Below, one piece after another: positions 43,420 through 52,892 of a DNA stretch of 64,000 bases (the stretch's first letter is position 1; each line of letters starts with the position of its first letter). The DNA lies in assembly GCA_014204435.1 (NCBI GenBank), contig JACHLF010000005.1:1-64000 (forward strand), read 5' to 3'. The stretch comes from Mycobacteroides chelonae (GTDB lineage Bacteria > Actinomycetota > Actinomycetes > Mycobacteriales > Mycobacteriaceae). The notes beneath the pieces are model-generated. The model did not search any database. It was not told the origin of the DNA and saw nothing but the letters and a program-made list of their open reading frames with translations. A program made the position numbers and the translations under genes.

Positions 43420-44124
43420 GTGAACTTGCTGGCAGCACCCGAATCCGTCACCACCCTGGCACTCATGCCGGATTTCCTGGATCCGGTCAAACTGCTCGGT
43501 CACTTCGGAACCTTGGCGCTGCTCGGGTTGCTGGTGGTGATCTTCGTGGAGTCGGGCGTGCTGTTCCCGGTGCTCCCCGGTGACTCCTTGTTGTTCGTGG
43601 CCGGCATGCTGGCCGCTGGAACCGCCGCGGCTGCCGCCGACGGTGCGCCCCGGGCCAACTTCCAGCTCTGGCAGCTGCTGGTCTTCATCCCGATCGCGGC
43701 CATCTTGGGCGGACAGGTCGGCTACTGGATCGGCCGGGGCATCGGCACCTCGATGTTCAAAACCGACGCGCGCTTCCTCAAGCAGCGCTACCTGGACGAG
43801 GCCCATGCCTTCTTCGAGAAGCGGGGTCCGTTCGCCATCGTGGTCGCCCGATTCGTGCCCATCGTGCGAACCCTGGCTCCGATCACCGCCGGCGCGGCCA
43901 AGATGAGCTACCCCATTTTCGCGCTCTACAACATCCTGGGCGCCGTGGTGTGGGGCGTTGGTCTGACACTGCTCGGCTACTGGCTGGGCCAGTTCGAGAT
44001 CATCCAGAAGCTGCTGGAGCCGATCTTCATCCTGATCGTGCTGGCCTCGGTGGCCCCGATGTTCTTCGAATGGATGCGACGCCGCAAGGCCGCCAAGCAG
44101 CCGGAGGCACCGACGGAGGCTTAG
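43420..44124 (+). CDS. DedA family membrane protein (Rv0364-like)
   Basis: About 234 residues. GTG 43420 follows a likely -10 box; the longer TTG-initiated frame is less plausible. DedA signatures: FVESGVLFPVLPGDSLLF, GGQVGYWIGRGIG, FFEKRGPFAIVVARFVPIVR and GAVVWGVGLTLLGYWLG. DedA proteins move undecaprenyl phosphate or phospholipids across the membrane and support the proton gradient. Ends 3 bp from the thioesterase stop, convergent. Confidence 0.9.
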   Translation: MNLLAAPESVTTLALMPDFLDPVKLLGHFGTLALLGLLVVIFVESGVLFPVLPGDSLLFVAGMLAAGTAAAAADGAPRANFQLWQLLVFIPIAAILGGQVGYWIGRGIGTSMFKTDARFLKQRYLDEAHAFFEKRGPFAIVVARFVPIVRTLAPITAGAAKMSYPIFALYNILGAVVWGVGLTLLGYWLGQFEIIQKLLEPIFILIVLASVAPMFFEWMRRRKAAKQPEAPTEA

Positions 44125-44552
44125 CCCCCGTCGACCGGCGTCTTCTCGAATCCGCTCACCCGGTCCCGGAATGCGTCCGGGAACGGGGCCGACTTACCGT
44201 CGAGCGCGTGCACGTACACGGTCTCACCGGTGATGAGATATTGGCCGCCACGGTGGATTTCGAAGTGACAGGTCATGCTCGCCGTCCCCATCCGGGAAAT
44301 GCGCACCCCGACGTCGAGCAGATCGTCGAAACGAGCCGGCGCGTGATAGTCGATGACCGACTTCACCACATAGATGTGCTCGAAGACCCCGTCACCTCCG
44401 GCGTTGCGCGCGCCGGTCAGTGCGGCCCAGTACTCGGTGAGCGCGGCGTCGAAAAACGCCAGATAGTGGGCATTGAAGACCACACCCTGCATGTCAACCT
44501 CGGCCCACCGCACCCGCAGTGCATGGAAGAAGCTGAAATCCTCACGCGCCAT
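44121..44552 (-). CDS. Acyl-CoA thioesterase, hotdog fold
   Basis: 143 residues from ATG 44552 (MAREDFSFFH). A 4-hydroxybenzoyl-CoA-thioesterase-like hotdog: RVRWAEVDMQGVVFNAHYL with the conserved Asp, and KSVIDYHAPARFDDLLDVG. The start lies 1 bp after the GH76 stop, so they are likely co-transcribed. Substrate unknown. Confidence 0.85.
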   Translation of the reverse strand: MAREDFSFFHALRVRWAEVDMQGVVFNAHYLAFFDAALTEYWAALTGARNAGGDGVFEHIYVVKSVIDYHAPARFDDLLDVGVRISRMGTASMTCHFEIHRGGQYLITGETVYVHALDGKSAPFPDAFRDRVSGFEKTPVDGG

Positions 44553-44553
44553 A

Positions 44554-45651
44554 TCAGGAGACCAGGTGCGCGGCTTCGAGCAGCATCCAGCCGGACAACT
44601 GCACCGACAGATCCCGCTCGGGCACCTTCGACGGGTTGACCGCACCGGCGACGAACTGCGACGCCTGCGACTGCACCGTCGGCAGGTCAGCCCTGCGCGT
44701 CCAATCGGCCCCGAACAACGGAAGGTCCTCTACCGTCAGTCGATTGGCCCAAGCAGCCTCGGCCGAGGACAGCAGAATGTCGCGGGCGGTGGCGCGCGCG
44801 TCGGTATCCAGCGCAGAGTTCTCCGGGAGAGTCGTGACCACCAGTGCCAGGTAGCGCGCCAGGATTCCGTTGAACAGCCCGCCGTCTCCGCCCCCGCTGC
44901 CGCGAATGACACCGTCCGAGGTCATGTGATCCCTGACCGCATGGACCAGCCGGTGCACCCGCTGGGCGTGCCGTGATTCCGCGGTCCGCACCGAGAGCTC
45001 GGTTTCCAGCCCCAAAACCACGCCCTGACAGTAGGTATAGGTGGCGCGCTCGAGAGTGCCGTCCTCTTGTATGCCGTCGATCACCAGATGCGAGTCGGGG
45101 TCGACGAGGGTCCTGTCGATCCAATCGGACATCACCTCCGCCCGCCACACTCTTCCGGTGCGCGCCAACACGATTGCCGCCGGCCCGTTGGCAGGCGTGT
45201 TGAAGAACCTGTCCTGCTTACGCCACGGGATGCCACCGCCGTACTGCGGCATCCACGCATCGAGGAATTGCTGGCGCAAGCGATTCAGTGCGCGAGGGCG
45301 CTCCAGACCCAGGAGTTCGGAGGCTCGCTGCATGGCCAGGGCCAACCACGCCATGTCGTCGTAGTACTGGTTGGTCCACATGAAGACATTGCGAAAGCGA
45401 TGTGCGCGTTGCATATCCGCGATGTACTTGAGCCGGTCCGGCCGCGGGTCACGCAATTGCGCATCGATCAGGCAATCCTGCAGGTGCGCCTGCCACCAGT
45501 AATGCCAGTTCTTGAACCACGTAGCACCCGGCGCCGGCGGCCAGGTGACGATGCCCAGGCGCATCCGTGGCAGATGCCACAGCTGCGAGAAATGTCTGGC
45601 AGTGATTGCGGCTTCGGCGCTACTGGCGCGGTTTGCCCACAGCACATCCAT
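44554..45651 (-). CDS. GH76 family glycoside hydrolase (Rv0365c-like)
   Basis: 365 residues. The GH76 alpha-1,6-mannanase fold is suggested by FMWTNQYYDDMAWLALAM, whose Asp-Asp pair is catalytic in the family, plus GGIPWRKQD and YTYCQGVVLGLETEL. No signal peptide is visible, so it is cytosolic. It matches Rv0365c. With the GH38 enzyme it suggests recycling of mannose-bearing glycans, an inference. A stem-loop precedes its start. Confidence 0.88.
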   Translation of the reverse strand: MDVLWANRASSAEAAITARHFSQLWHLPRMRLGIVTWPPAPGATWFKNWHYWWQAHLQDCLIDAQLRDPRPDRLKYIADMQRAHRFRNVFMWTNQYYDDMAWLALAMQRASELLGLERPRALNRLRQQFLDAWMPQYGGGIPWRKQDRFFNTPANGPAAIVLARTGRVWRAEVMSDWIDRTLVDPDSHLVIDGIQEDGTLERATYTYCQGVVLGLETELSVRTAESRHAQRVHRLVHAVRDHMTSDGVIRGSGGGDGGLFNGILARYLALVVTTLPENSALDTDARATARDILLSSAEAAWANRLTVEDLPLFGADWTRRADLPTVQSQASQFVAGAVNPSKVPERDLSVQLSGWMLLEAAHLVS

Positions 45652-45670
45652 ACCCCAAGTCTATGTGCGT

Positions 45671-45727
45671 CGAGGTGACATTGATGCGGGTACTCCTCGA
45701 GTAGACGCCAGCATCAATGTCACCTCG
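45671..45727. terminator. 17-bp perfect stem-loop with nested hairpin
   Basis: CGAGGTGACATTGATGC (45671-45687) pairs perfectly with GCATCAATGTCACCTCG (45711-45727). The 23-base loop contains a second hairpin, TACTC/GAGTA (45691-45695, 45699-45703). It begins 25 bp after the trmH stop, on the path into the GH76 gene. Terminator is the simplest reading, without a U-tail; a mobile palindrome is possible. Confidence 0.65.
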
Positions 45728-45751
45728 GCGGAAGAAGTGGAAAGAGTCGCG

Positions 45752-46435
45752 CTACCACGCCTTGGGCAGGTCAGCGTGCTGACGGATCCAGGCATGCATG
45801 GCGATACCCGCGGCCACCCCGGCATTGATGCTGCGCGTCGACCCGAATTGAGCGATCGAAACCGTCATCACGGCACCGCCTTTGGACGCATCGGTGACGC
45901 CAGGACCCTCTTGGCCGAAGACCATCAAGCAGTTCTCGGGCAGCTGCGCGGTCTCCAGGGGCACCGATCCGGGCACGTTGTCGACGGCCACCACGGTAAG
46001 ACCAGTCTGCCCTGCGTACTCCAGCAACTCTTCGGTGCTGTCGTGGTGCATCAGATGCTGGTAACGGTCGGTGACCATGGCGCCGCGCCGGTTCCACCGG
46101 CGCCGCCCGACGATATGCACGGTGTGCACCGCGAACGCGTTGGCGGTGCGCACCACCGTCCCGATATTGGCATCGTTCTCGAAATTCTCGATCGCGATAT
46201 GCAGCCGGTGGCGCCGTGCGTCGATATCCGCGACAATCGCGTCGCGTCGCCAATAGCGATAGACGTCAACGACATTGCGAGCATCCCCATCGCGCAACAG
46301 CTCCGGGTCATAACGTGGGTCTCGCGGCAGTGGCAGACCGCGTTCAAGCTCCCACGGCCCCACGCCATTGCCGGTGGCTCCCCACAGAGATGGCTCCATG
46401 GGCCGGACGGTGGGATCTTCAGACTCGTCACTCAC
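45752..46435 (-). CDS. TrmH/SpoU family RNA methyltransferase
   Basis: 227 residues from GTG 46435 (VSDESEDPT), which overlaps the lipoprotein stop. SPOUT knot motifs: NFENDANIGTVVRTANAF, MVFGQEGPGV and VSIAQFGSTRSINAGVAAGI. It methylates a ribose 2'-OH in tRNA or rRNA; target not fixed. Corresponds to Rv0380c. Confidence 0.92.
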   Translation of the reverse strand: MSDESEDPTVRPMEPSLWGATGNGVGPWELERGLPLPRDPRYDPELLRDGDARNVVDVYRYWRRDAIVADIDARRHRLHIAIENFENDANIGTVVRTANAFAVHTVHIVGRRRWNRRGAMVTDRYQHLMHHDSTEELLEYAGQTGLTVVAVDNVPGSVPLETAQLPENCLMVFGQEGPGVTDASKGGAVMTVSIAQFGSTRSINAGVAAGIAMHAWIRQHADLPKAW

Positions 46436-47330
46436 GGTTGGTCCACACGGCGGCGTGAGTGCCAATCACCGAGAGCGTCCCGGCAAGCACGGCAGCATTG
46501 ATCTCTCCCTGCAGGCACAGGGACGGCTGCAGCTGCACCGCATCCAGAGCCGCGTCCGGAAGTACCAGTACCGACGCACCGTAGAGGGCACAACTGTGCG
46601 ATAGACCTTCGCCGGGCAGTGTCGGCGTCACCGTCACCATCAGCGGTCCGCCGCGCGCGGCCGATTCGTCACGATATCGGCCCGCGACTCCCGAGATGCT
46701 CAGACCCAGCAGCGAAAATCCGTTGCCGGTAAAGGCATTCGGATCGCCCAGATCCACCTGGCTGATCTGCTGCCCGCTCGCCCGCCAGGCCTCCATGCTC
46801 TTGGTGACGATGACCAGCCCGGAGTCGTTCTGCGGAGTGGGCAGCAGCCCCATCGGATAGGCCACCGGGTAGGCCACGGTGGTTCCGGCAATACGGTCCT
46901 TCGCCGAGTACGCGTAGACGCCGCGCACCGCGCTCTGGTTCTGCATGGGCCCCAGGCACACCGTGCCGGCGAGCTGATCTGATGGCGTCGCCGTCAGCGG
47001 ATGCAGAGAGAGGTCGGCCAGGCCGCGGCAGCTGTTCAACGCCGGCACCTCCAGCGGATGCGCCAGCGATCCGTACAACCCAAATCGCAAATCCTTTGCT
47101 GTGGCGGGCTTCTCGCCCGGCATGGCTGCCGCACCGGTGACGTCGACCAGCACATAGCCGTTCTGGAACCGCAGATTGGCGACACTGAGATTCCAGCCCA
47201 GCAGACTTTGCGTCTCACCGACCTTGGCGGTCTGTGCGCCGTAAACCAGTTGCTTCTCAGAGTCTTTCGAACAGCCCGTCACGATCAGGACCCCGGCGAG
47301 CAGAGCGGCCAGAGACCTACGGAACGTCAC
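46428..47330 (-). CDS. Lipoprotein (Rv0381c-like)
   Basis: 300 residues from GTG 47330, overlapping the pyrE stop (GTGA). Signal peptide and lipobox LIVTGCS; mature part is beta-rich with repeated hydrophobic strands and Cys in LNSCRGLADL, TVCLGP, SHSCALYG and PSLCLQG. No known domain. Co-translated with trmH, whose start overlaps its stop. Extracytoplasmic, function unknown. Confidence 0.88.
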   Translation of the reverse strand: MTFRRSLAALLAGVLIVTGCSKDSEKQLVYGAQTAKVGETQSLLGWNLSVANLRFQNGYVLVDVTGAAAMPGEKPATAKDLRFGLYGSLAHPLEVPALNSCRGLADLSLHPLTATPSDQLAGTVCLGPMQNQSAVRGVYAYSAKDRIAGTTVAYPVAYPMGLLPTPQNDSGLVIVTKSMEAWRASGQQISQVDLGDPNAFTGNGFSLLGLSISGVAGRYRDESAARGGPLMVTVTPTLPGEGLSHSCALYGASVLVLPDAALDAVQLQPSLCLQGEINAAVLAGTLSVIGTHAAVWTNRE

Positions 47331-47899
47331 GATCCGGCCAGGCCGAGATCCGCCAGTCCCAGCACATACCGATAGGGAACACCTTCGGCGCGGATAGCCT
47401 CGGCGGCTCCGGTGTCCCGGTCGACGACGGTGGCCACCCCGATCACCTCGCCACCCGCCCCGCGGACCGCACGCACGGCCGTGAGCGCGGAACCCCCGGT
47501 GGTGCTGGTGTCCTCGACCACCAGCACCTGCTGTCCGGCTACATCGAATCCCTCGATAAGACGTTGCATGCCATGGGCTTTCACTGACTTGCGCACCACG
47601 AATGCATCGATCGGCCGTCCGGGGGCGTGCATGACGGCCGTCGCGACCGGATCGGCCCCAAGGGTCAGTCCTCCGACCCCGGCGTATTGCCAATCACCGG
47701 TCAGCTCGCGAACCAGCCGCCCGATCAAGGCACCGGCACGGTGATGCAGCGTAGCGCGCCGCAAGTCGACGTAGTAGTCGGCCTCCTTGCCCGACGACAG
47801 TGTCACCTTGCCGTGCACCACGGCGATATCGCGGACCAAGGCCGCCAACTCGTCGCGCTCGGCGGCGTTGAGATCCGGTCCTAAATCAAGTTCTGCCAC
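47327..47899 (-). CDS. pyrE: Orotate phosphoribosyltransferase
   Basis: 190 residues, GTG start. Makes OMP from orotate and PRPP. The PRPP loop is VLVVEDTSTTGGSALTAV, and VTLSSGKEADYYVDLR and FVVRKSVKAHGMQRL are family signatures. Equivalent to Rv0382c. Its start overlaps the end of the SDR gene by 14 bases. Confidence 0.95.
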   Translation of the reverse strand: MAELDLGPDLNAAERDELAALVRDIAVVHGKVTLSSGKEADYYVDLRRATLHHRAGALIGRLVRELTGDWQYAGVGGLTLGADPVATAVMHAPGRPIDAFVVRKSVKAHGMQRLIEGFDVAGQQVLVVEDTSTTGGSALTAVRAVRGAGGEVIGVATVVDRDTGAAEAIRAEGVPYRYVLGLADLGLAGS

Positions 47900-48677
47900 G
47901 ACCCCGTCCTACCACGCTGTTGAATTTACGAACCAAACCTCTTGGTATCACCCTCGTTACCGATGTGATGGCCTTGTATTGGACACCCGGAACGCTGAGC
48001 ACCTTACCCGCGGCGACATCGTGCAGGCATGTGTTGACCACGTCGTCTACCTGGAGCCACATGAACTCCGGGATGGTTCCCATCTCGATTCCGGCCCGCT
48101 GATGAAACTCGGTGTGGATGAACCCGGGGCACAACACATGCATACCAACACCGGTGCCCAGCAACCCATTTGCCAACCCTTCGGTAAAGGAAACCACCCA
48201 GGCCTTGGATGCCGAGTATGTCGATCCGCGCCCGGACACCAGTCCGGCCACACTCGCCACATTGATCACGGTGCCAGCGCCTGCCTCGATCATGGACGGC
48301 AGGGCCGCGCGGGTCAGTTCCATCACGGCGGTGACATTCACATCGAGCTGCGCATGCAATAGCTCGGGAGCCGCCGTCCAGAACTCGCCGGCGGTCGCGA
48401 ATCCCGCGTTGTTGATCAACACCGTCACTCCGGAGGCGAGGCGCTCGGCAACCTTGACGCGATCGGCGGCATCAGCCAGGTCAGCGGCCAACACCTCGAC
48501 ATGTACCCCGAACCGGCAGGTGAGCTCGTCGGCCAGCGCTCCCAGCCGCTGCTCGTCACGAGCCACGAGTACGAGGTCATATCCAAGCGAGGCGTACTTA
48601 CGGGCGAAGCCACCACCCAGGCCCGAGGTGGGGCCGGTGACCAGCGCCACGGGGCGCACCGAGTTCGTGGCAGCCAT
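47886..48677 (-). CDS. Short-chain dehydrogenase/reductase
   Basis: 263 residues. NAD(P) motif TGPTSGLGGGFA at about residue 14, INNAGF, and the catalytic YSASK. No specific substrate clues; a lipid or alcohol substrate is likely given the neighbouring mmpS-mmpL. It ends inside the pyrE start and begins 123 bp from mmpS, divergent. Confidence 0.88.
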   Translation of the reverse strand: MAATNSVRPVALVTGPTSGLGGGFARKYASLGYDLVLVARDEQRLGALADELTCRFGVHVEVLAADLADAADRVKVAERLASGVTVLINNAGFATAGEFWTAAPELLHAQLDVNVTAVMELTRAALPSMIEAGAGTVINVASVAGLVSGRGSTYSASKAWVVSFTEGLANGLLGTGVGMHVLCPGFIHTEFHQRAGIEMGTIPEFMWLQVDDVVNTCLHDVAAGKVLSVPGVQYKAITSVTRVIPRGLVRKFNSVVGRGRGRT

Positions 48678-48766
48678 GGTTGGTCAGCGTACCCGGCTGA
48701 CCGGCCGCCCCCATCCGCCAGATAACCGATACTAAAAGTTACTGATATGAATTGTCCGGAAACTGC

Positions 48767-48784
48767 TGCTTGCGGGAGCAAGCA
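48767..48784. promoter_or_regulatory. Short perfect stem-loop before mmpS
   Basis: TGCTTGC (48767-48773), GGGA, GCAAGCA (48778-48784): perfect 7-bp arms, four-base loop, 16 bases before the mmpS ATG. It would sit at the 5' end or ribosome site of the mRNA and could restrict translation or bind a regulator. Confidence 0.5.
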
Positions 48785-48800
48785 TTGCTAGCATCGCGAA

Positions 48801-49268
48801 ATGTTCGACCGGCTGGTGGGGTGGCTCATCGAGCGTCAGCGCTGGATCTACCCGGTGCTCGTCGTCTTGTGGATCGCCGCGGGCACCTACATAACCACTG
48901 CACCCAAGGTTGCGCTGCCGACGCCCGAGGTCATTCCGACCGCGCAACCGGTCAGCGCCATGTCGTTGAGCCAACCGAAGACCGTGACCTACGAGGTATC
49001 CAGCGGGGGCCAACCCGTCACGGTGTCCTACCTCGACGAAAAGGGGCAGTCTCGCCTCTTCAACGGCGCCACACCCTGGCGTACCAGCCTGACCACCAGT
49101 GACTTCGGGTTCACGGCGGGCGTCACGGCGATATCCGCCGACACCATCACCTGTCGCATCACCGTCGACGGCAAAGTCGCCGATGAGAACACCGACACCG
49201 GCCGCAGCCCCTCGGTGAGCTGCAACCTCGTCGCATTTCAGAAACTCGACCCACAAGGTAGCCGCTGA
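48801..49268 (+). CDS. MmpS family protein
   Basis: 155 residues: cytosolic N-terminus, one helix (about 15-33), periplasmic domain of MmpS type (VTYEVSSGGQPVTVSYLDEKG, and DTITCRITVDGKVADENTDTG, with Cys at about 125 and 142). MmpS proteins assist MmpL exporters. The stop overlaps the mmpL start. Neither gene is at this locus in M. tuberculosis. Confidence 0.92.
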   Translation: MFDRLVGWLIERQRWIYPVLVVLWIAAGTYITTAPKVALPTPEVIPTAQPVSAMSLSQPKTVTYEVSSGGQPVTVSYLDEKGQSRLFNGATPWRTSLTTSDFGFTAGVTAISADTITCRITVDGKVADENTDTGRSPSVSCNLVAFQKLDPQGSR

Positions 49269-52066
49269 TGCACGACAGCCCCATATTCGGACGCTTCGCC
49301 GGCATCATCAGCAGGCATGCCGTCGGCATCATCGGGCTGCTGATGATGGTAGCCGGCGGCCTCATGGCGGCGGCGCCCAATCTCGAAGAGCTGGCCCTGA
49401 CCCACGGCAGCCCGATGATGCCGACCAACACCCAATCCGCGGCGGCCCTGAAACACATGGCCAAGGCGTTCGGGGAATCCGAATCCAACAACACCGCAGC
49501 CGTCGTCGTCGTCAAGGACCAGCCGTTCACCGAACAGGACCGTCAGTTCCGTGCCGAACTGATGAAGAAGCTGCGGGCCGATGCCGCACATGTGGAGCCG
49601 GGTATGGACATGTGGTCCGACCCGCAGTTCGCGACCGCATCCGAAAGCCCGGACAAGATGGTCGCCCTGGCTCAGGTCCAGCTGTCCGGCGAGATCGGCG
49701 GTCCCAAGGCCATGGAATCGGCAAAAGCCTTGCAGCGCATCATCGATGAGGTCGCCAAGCCACCGGGCACCACGATCTACGCCACCGGGACGAGCCAGGC
49801 TGCCGCCGACCAGATCAACACGATGATGCGGGATGTGGTGATCATCGGCGCCCTGTCGATCGTTCTGGTGGGCGGCCTTCTGCTCCTGGTTTACCGCTCT
49901 CTGGTGATCGCATTCCTGCCGCTGATCACGGTGGGTATCGCGGTGGGTATCGCGACACCCATCGCCAGCTTCCTCACCCTGGCGGGGCTGATTCCCACCT
50001 CCATGATGACCAACGCCTTGATGGGTGCGCTGGCGTTGGGCGCGGGTACCGACTACTCCATCTTTTTCATCGGTCGCTATCAGGAGGGCCGACGCGCCGG
50101 CCTAAGTGTCGACGAGGCCTTCCGCGCCGGTTATCGGGGCGTGGCGCCCGTCGTGATCGCATCCGGGCTGACGGTCGCAGGAGCTTTGTCCTGCATGACA
50201 TTCGCACAACTGGACATGATGAAATCGATGGGCATACCGGGCGCCATCACGATGATCCTCACGGTGCTTTCGGCGGTGACGGTGACGCCTGGCGCACTGC
50301 TCATCGGTGCACGCAGATTCGGCTGGTTCGAACCCAAATCGACCACCCGGTCGACACGACTGTGGCGCCGCGTGGGCATTCGGGTGGCGCGCTGGCCCAA
50401 ACCCATCTTCGTGACCACCTTCGCCTCGCTGATCCTGCTGATGATGGTGATCCCCAGCGCCTCGTTCAATTACGACGAACTGCAGTTCATCCCCAAGGAC
50501 ATGCCCAGCGCAGCAGGCATGCACGCGATTCAGGAGCACTTTCCCACGGGGCAGATGAATCACGACATGATTCTGATCCGAGCCCCGGAAGACCTACGCA
50601 CCTCGGCCAACATCGGCCTCCTGGAGAAGGCTGCGCAACAGATCACCAAATTGGACAGCGTCGCCACGGTGCAGTGGATCACCCGGCCGACGGGCATGCC
50701 GATGGATCAGACCTCGCTCATGTACAGCGTGGGCATGGCCGGAACCATGGTGTCGCAGAACAAGATCGTCATGGAGCAACGGCAGCAGCGGATGCGCACC
50801 ATGACCGACAACATGAACTCGATGATGAGCACTCTGCAGAGACTGCACGGCACGCTGCGTACCGCACAGCAGAGCGCCGAAAAATTCAGCGCTGCGGCCG
50901 GACCCATTCAGGCCAGCCTCAATCAGCTGAAATTACAGCTTAATTCGGTGATGGGACCTACTCGCGAGGCAGTGCGGTCGCAACCGAACTGCCTCGCAGA
51001 CCCGATGTGTGCGGGTGCGCAATCCACCTTGTCGAACTTCGAGAACATGTCGAAGGCCACCGACCAAATGCGTAGCCTCGTCAGCACTTCGGGGTCCATG
51101 ACCGGGGGGCTGGCGCAGGCCGCGCGGACCATGCCGCGCATGCTCGAATCCATGTCCTCGATGCAGGATCTGATGACCGAGACCAACGAACAGATGAGTC
51201 AGATGATGGCGCAAGTCGACACCATGACCTCGCTCATGCAGGACCTCGGCCGAAGCAGCGCCGGTACAGGCGACTACTTCTACTTCCCCGCGCAGATGCT
51301 CTCGGATCCGCGCTTTAAGCCGTATCTAAAGATGATGTTCTCCGAGGACGGCACCACCACCCGGATGATCGTCATCGGCAGCGGCAGCAGCTACGGGGAT
51401 GAAGGCATCCAACGTGTGCGAGATCTGACGCGTGAGATGAAGTACGCGCTCAAGGGCACTCGTCTGGAGGGCAGCGTGATCGAAATCGCCGGCCCCGCAG
51501 CGCTGATCGGCGATATGCGCGTCATGCTCGACCGCGACGAGAAGCTGATCATGATCGGCTGCCTGACGGTGATCTTCACCGTGGTCCTGCTCCTGCTGCG
51601 TGGTTTGGTGGCATCGCTGATCGTCATCGGCTCGGTGCTGGTGTCCTTTGCCTCGACCCTCGGACTGGCGCTGGTGATCTGGCAGCACGTGCTCGGTATT
51701 CAGCTGCACTGGTCGGTACCGGTGGCGGTGTTCGCGATCCTTATCTCGGTGGGCGCCGACTACAACCTGCTGGTCGCGTCGCGTTTCAAGGAGGAGATGA
51801 GCGCGGGCATCCGCACGGGCGTCATCCGGTCCATCGCCGGCACCGGCGGCGTGGTGACCACGGCGGGGATGGTGTTCGCGATGACGCAGTTCGCGATGAT
51901 GGGTTCGAGTCTGGTCAACGTCGCGCAGATGGGCTCGACGATCGGGCTGGGCCTGATTATCGACACCTTCGTCGTGCGCACCTTCACGGTGCCCACGCTC
52001 GCGGTGATTCTCGACAAGAAGTTCTGGTGGCCGCTACCGATGAGCCAGCTCTGGCGACGTACCTAG
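49268..52066 (+). CDS. MmpL family RND transporter
   Basis: 932 residues, start coupled to mmpS. TM4 reads GAGTDYSIFFIGRYQEG and TM10 SVGADYNLLVASRFKEE, so both Asp-Tyr pairs of the proton relay are intact. Second periplasmic loop is long and Met/Gln-rich (about residues 400-720, NSMMSTLQRLHGTLRTAQQ). Probable exporter of a lipid or siderophore; substrate unknown. It converges with the Rv0383c-like gene, stops overlapping. Confidence 0.94.
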   Translation: MHDSPIFGRFAGIISRHAVGIIGLLMMVAGGLMAAAPNLEELALTHGSPMMPTNTQSAAALKHMAKAFGESESNNTAAVVVVKDQPFTEQDRQFRAELMKKLRADAAHVEPGMDMWSDPQFATASESPDKMVALAQVQLSGEIGGPKAMESAKALQRIIDEVAKPPGTTIYATGTSQAAADQINTMMRDVVIIGALSIVLVGGLLLLVYRSLVIAFLPLITVGIAVGIATPIASFLTLAGLIPTSMMTNALMGALALGAGTDYSIFFIGRYQEGRRAGLSVDEAFRAGYRGVAPVVIASGLTVAGALSCMTFAQLDMMKSMGIPGAITMILTVLSAVTVTPGALLIGARRFGWFEPKSTTRSTRLWRRVGIRVARWPKPIFVTTFASLILLMMVIPSASFNYDELQFIPKDMPSAAGMHAIQEHFPTGQMNHDMILIRAPEDLRTSANIGLLEKAAQQITKLDSVATVQWITRPTGMPMDQTSLMYSVGMAGTMVSQNKIVMEQRQQRMRTMTDNMNSMMSTLQRLHGTLRTAQQSAEKFSAAAGPIQASLNQLKLQLNSVMGPTREAVRSQPNCLADPMCAGAQSTLSNFENMSKATDQMRSLVSTSGSMTGGLAQAARTMPRMLESMSSMQDLMTETNEQMSQMMAQVDTMTSLMQDLGRSSAGTGDYFYFPAQMLSDPRFKPYLKMMFSEDGTTTRMIVIGSGSSYGDEGIQRVRDLTREMKYALKGTRLEGSVIEIAGPAALIGDMRVMLDRDEKLIMIGCLTVIFTVVLLLLRGLVASLIVIGSVLVSFASTLGLALVIWQHVLGIQLHWSVPVAVFAILISVGADYNLLVASRFKEEMSAGIRTGVIRSIAGTGGVVTTAGMVFAMTQFAMMGSSLVNVAQMGSTIGLGLIIDTFVVRTFTVPTLAVILDKKFWWPLPMSQLWRRT

Positions 52067-52794
52067 CGTCCTTGCGGCTGGCCCTGGCCCACGGGGGCGG
52101 ACTGACGGTCGCCGGCAGGCGCGGCGCTGGTGCCGACCGGCCGACTGGGGCGCGCGGCGGCCTGGATGGGCGAGGGAGCCGATTCCCCAGACGGAGGCAG
52201 CACCCGCAGCAGATCGTTGAACTGGCGGACGGCCTTGAGGCCCTCGTCCCACTGCTCACGGTTGCTGTTGATGGGTAGCGCAGCCAGCGTCCAGTGCTGC
52301 TCGTTCCAGAGCACCTCCGCCGTATCCGGCGCGGTGTGGGCGAAGGTGACCATGCGCCGATCGCAGGCGCGACGGGCGGCGTCCAGATTGGTGGAGTAGA
52401 CCATGCGCGGCCCGATGGCGCCCAGCAGCCAGATATCGGACTCGCGGGGCTCCTGCATGACCTTGAGCCGCAGGTCCACCATGACGTTGGTGCCCACCTT
52501 GCGGTGCAGCGCGATGATGGTCGCGACGTCCTCCAGGTCGAAGACGTAGACCGCCTCGCCACGGATCTGTCCGAGCACCACGTTGGCGGCCGCGGCCGAT
52601 CCCGCGCTCGACATCACGCCACGGTTCCAGCGCTTGACAATCTCTTTGTCCTGCGACATGTAGTCGAAGCCGTGGGATCGCGCCCAGGACTTACGACGGT
52701 GTCCGCGGCTACGTCGGCGGCCGATATCGACATACAACAGCACGCCCGCACAGACGAAGCAAAGTGCGGACAGCGTGAACCAAAGTAGAGCCAT
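52063..52794 (-). CDS. Membrane-anchored protein (Rv0383c-like)
   Basis: 243 residues: N-terminal helix (about 4-25), basic RRRSRGHRRK, then a globular domain with IWLLGAIGPRMVYSTNLDAARRACDRRMVTF and a Pro/Ala-rich, disordered tail. Corresponds to Rv0383c. Located after clpB, separated by a stem-loop. Function unknown. Confidence 0.85.
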   Translation of the reverse strand: MALLWFTLSALCFVCAGVLLYVDIGRRRSRGHRRKSWARSHGFDYMSQDKEIVKRWNRGVMSSAGSAAAANVVLGQIRGEAVYVFDLEDVATIIALHRKVGTNVMVDLRLKVMQEPRESDIWLLGAIGPRMVYSTNLDAARRACDRRMVTFAHTAPDTAEVLWNEQHWTLAALPINSNREQWDEGLKAVRQFNDLLRVLPPSGESAPSPIQAAARPSRPVGTSAAPAGDRQSAPVGQGQPQGR

Positions 52795-52892
52795 CCGCGA
52801 CAGCCTAACCGGTGCCGGCCCAACTGCCGCGCGGAGCGCTCGTATCGTGACCGAGAGTTACCGGTCCGTGATGAGCGCGGTAACGCCGCGGA

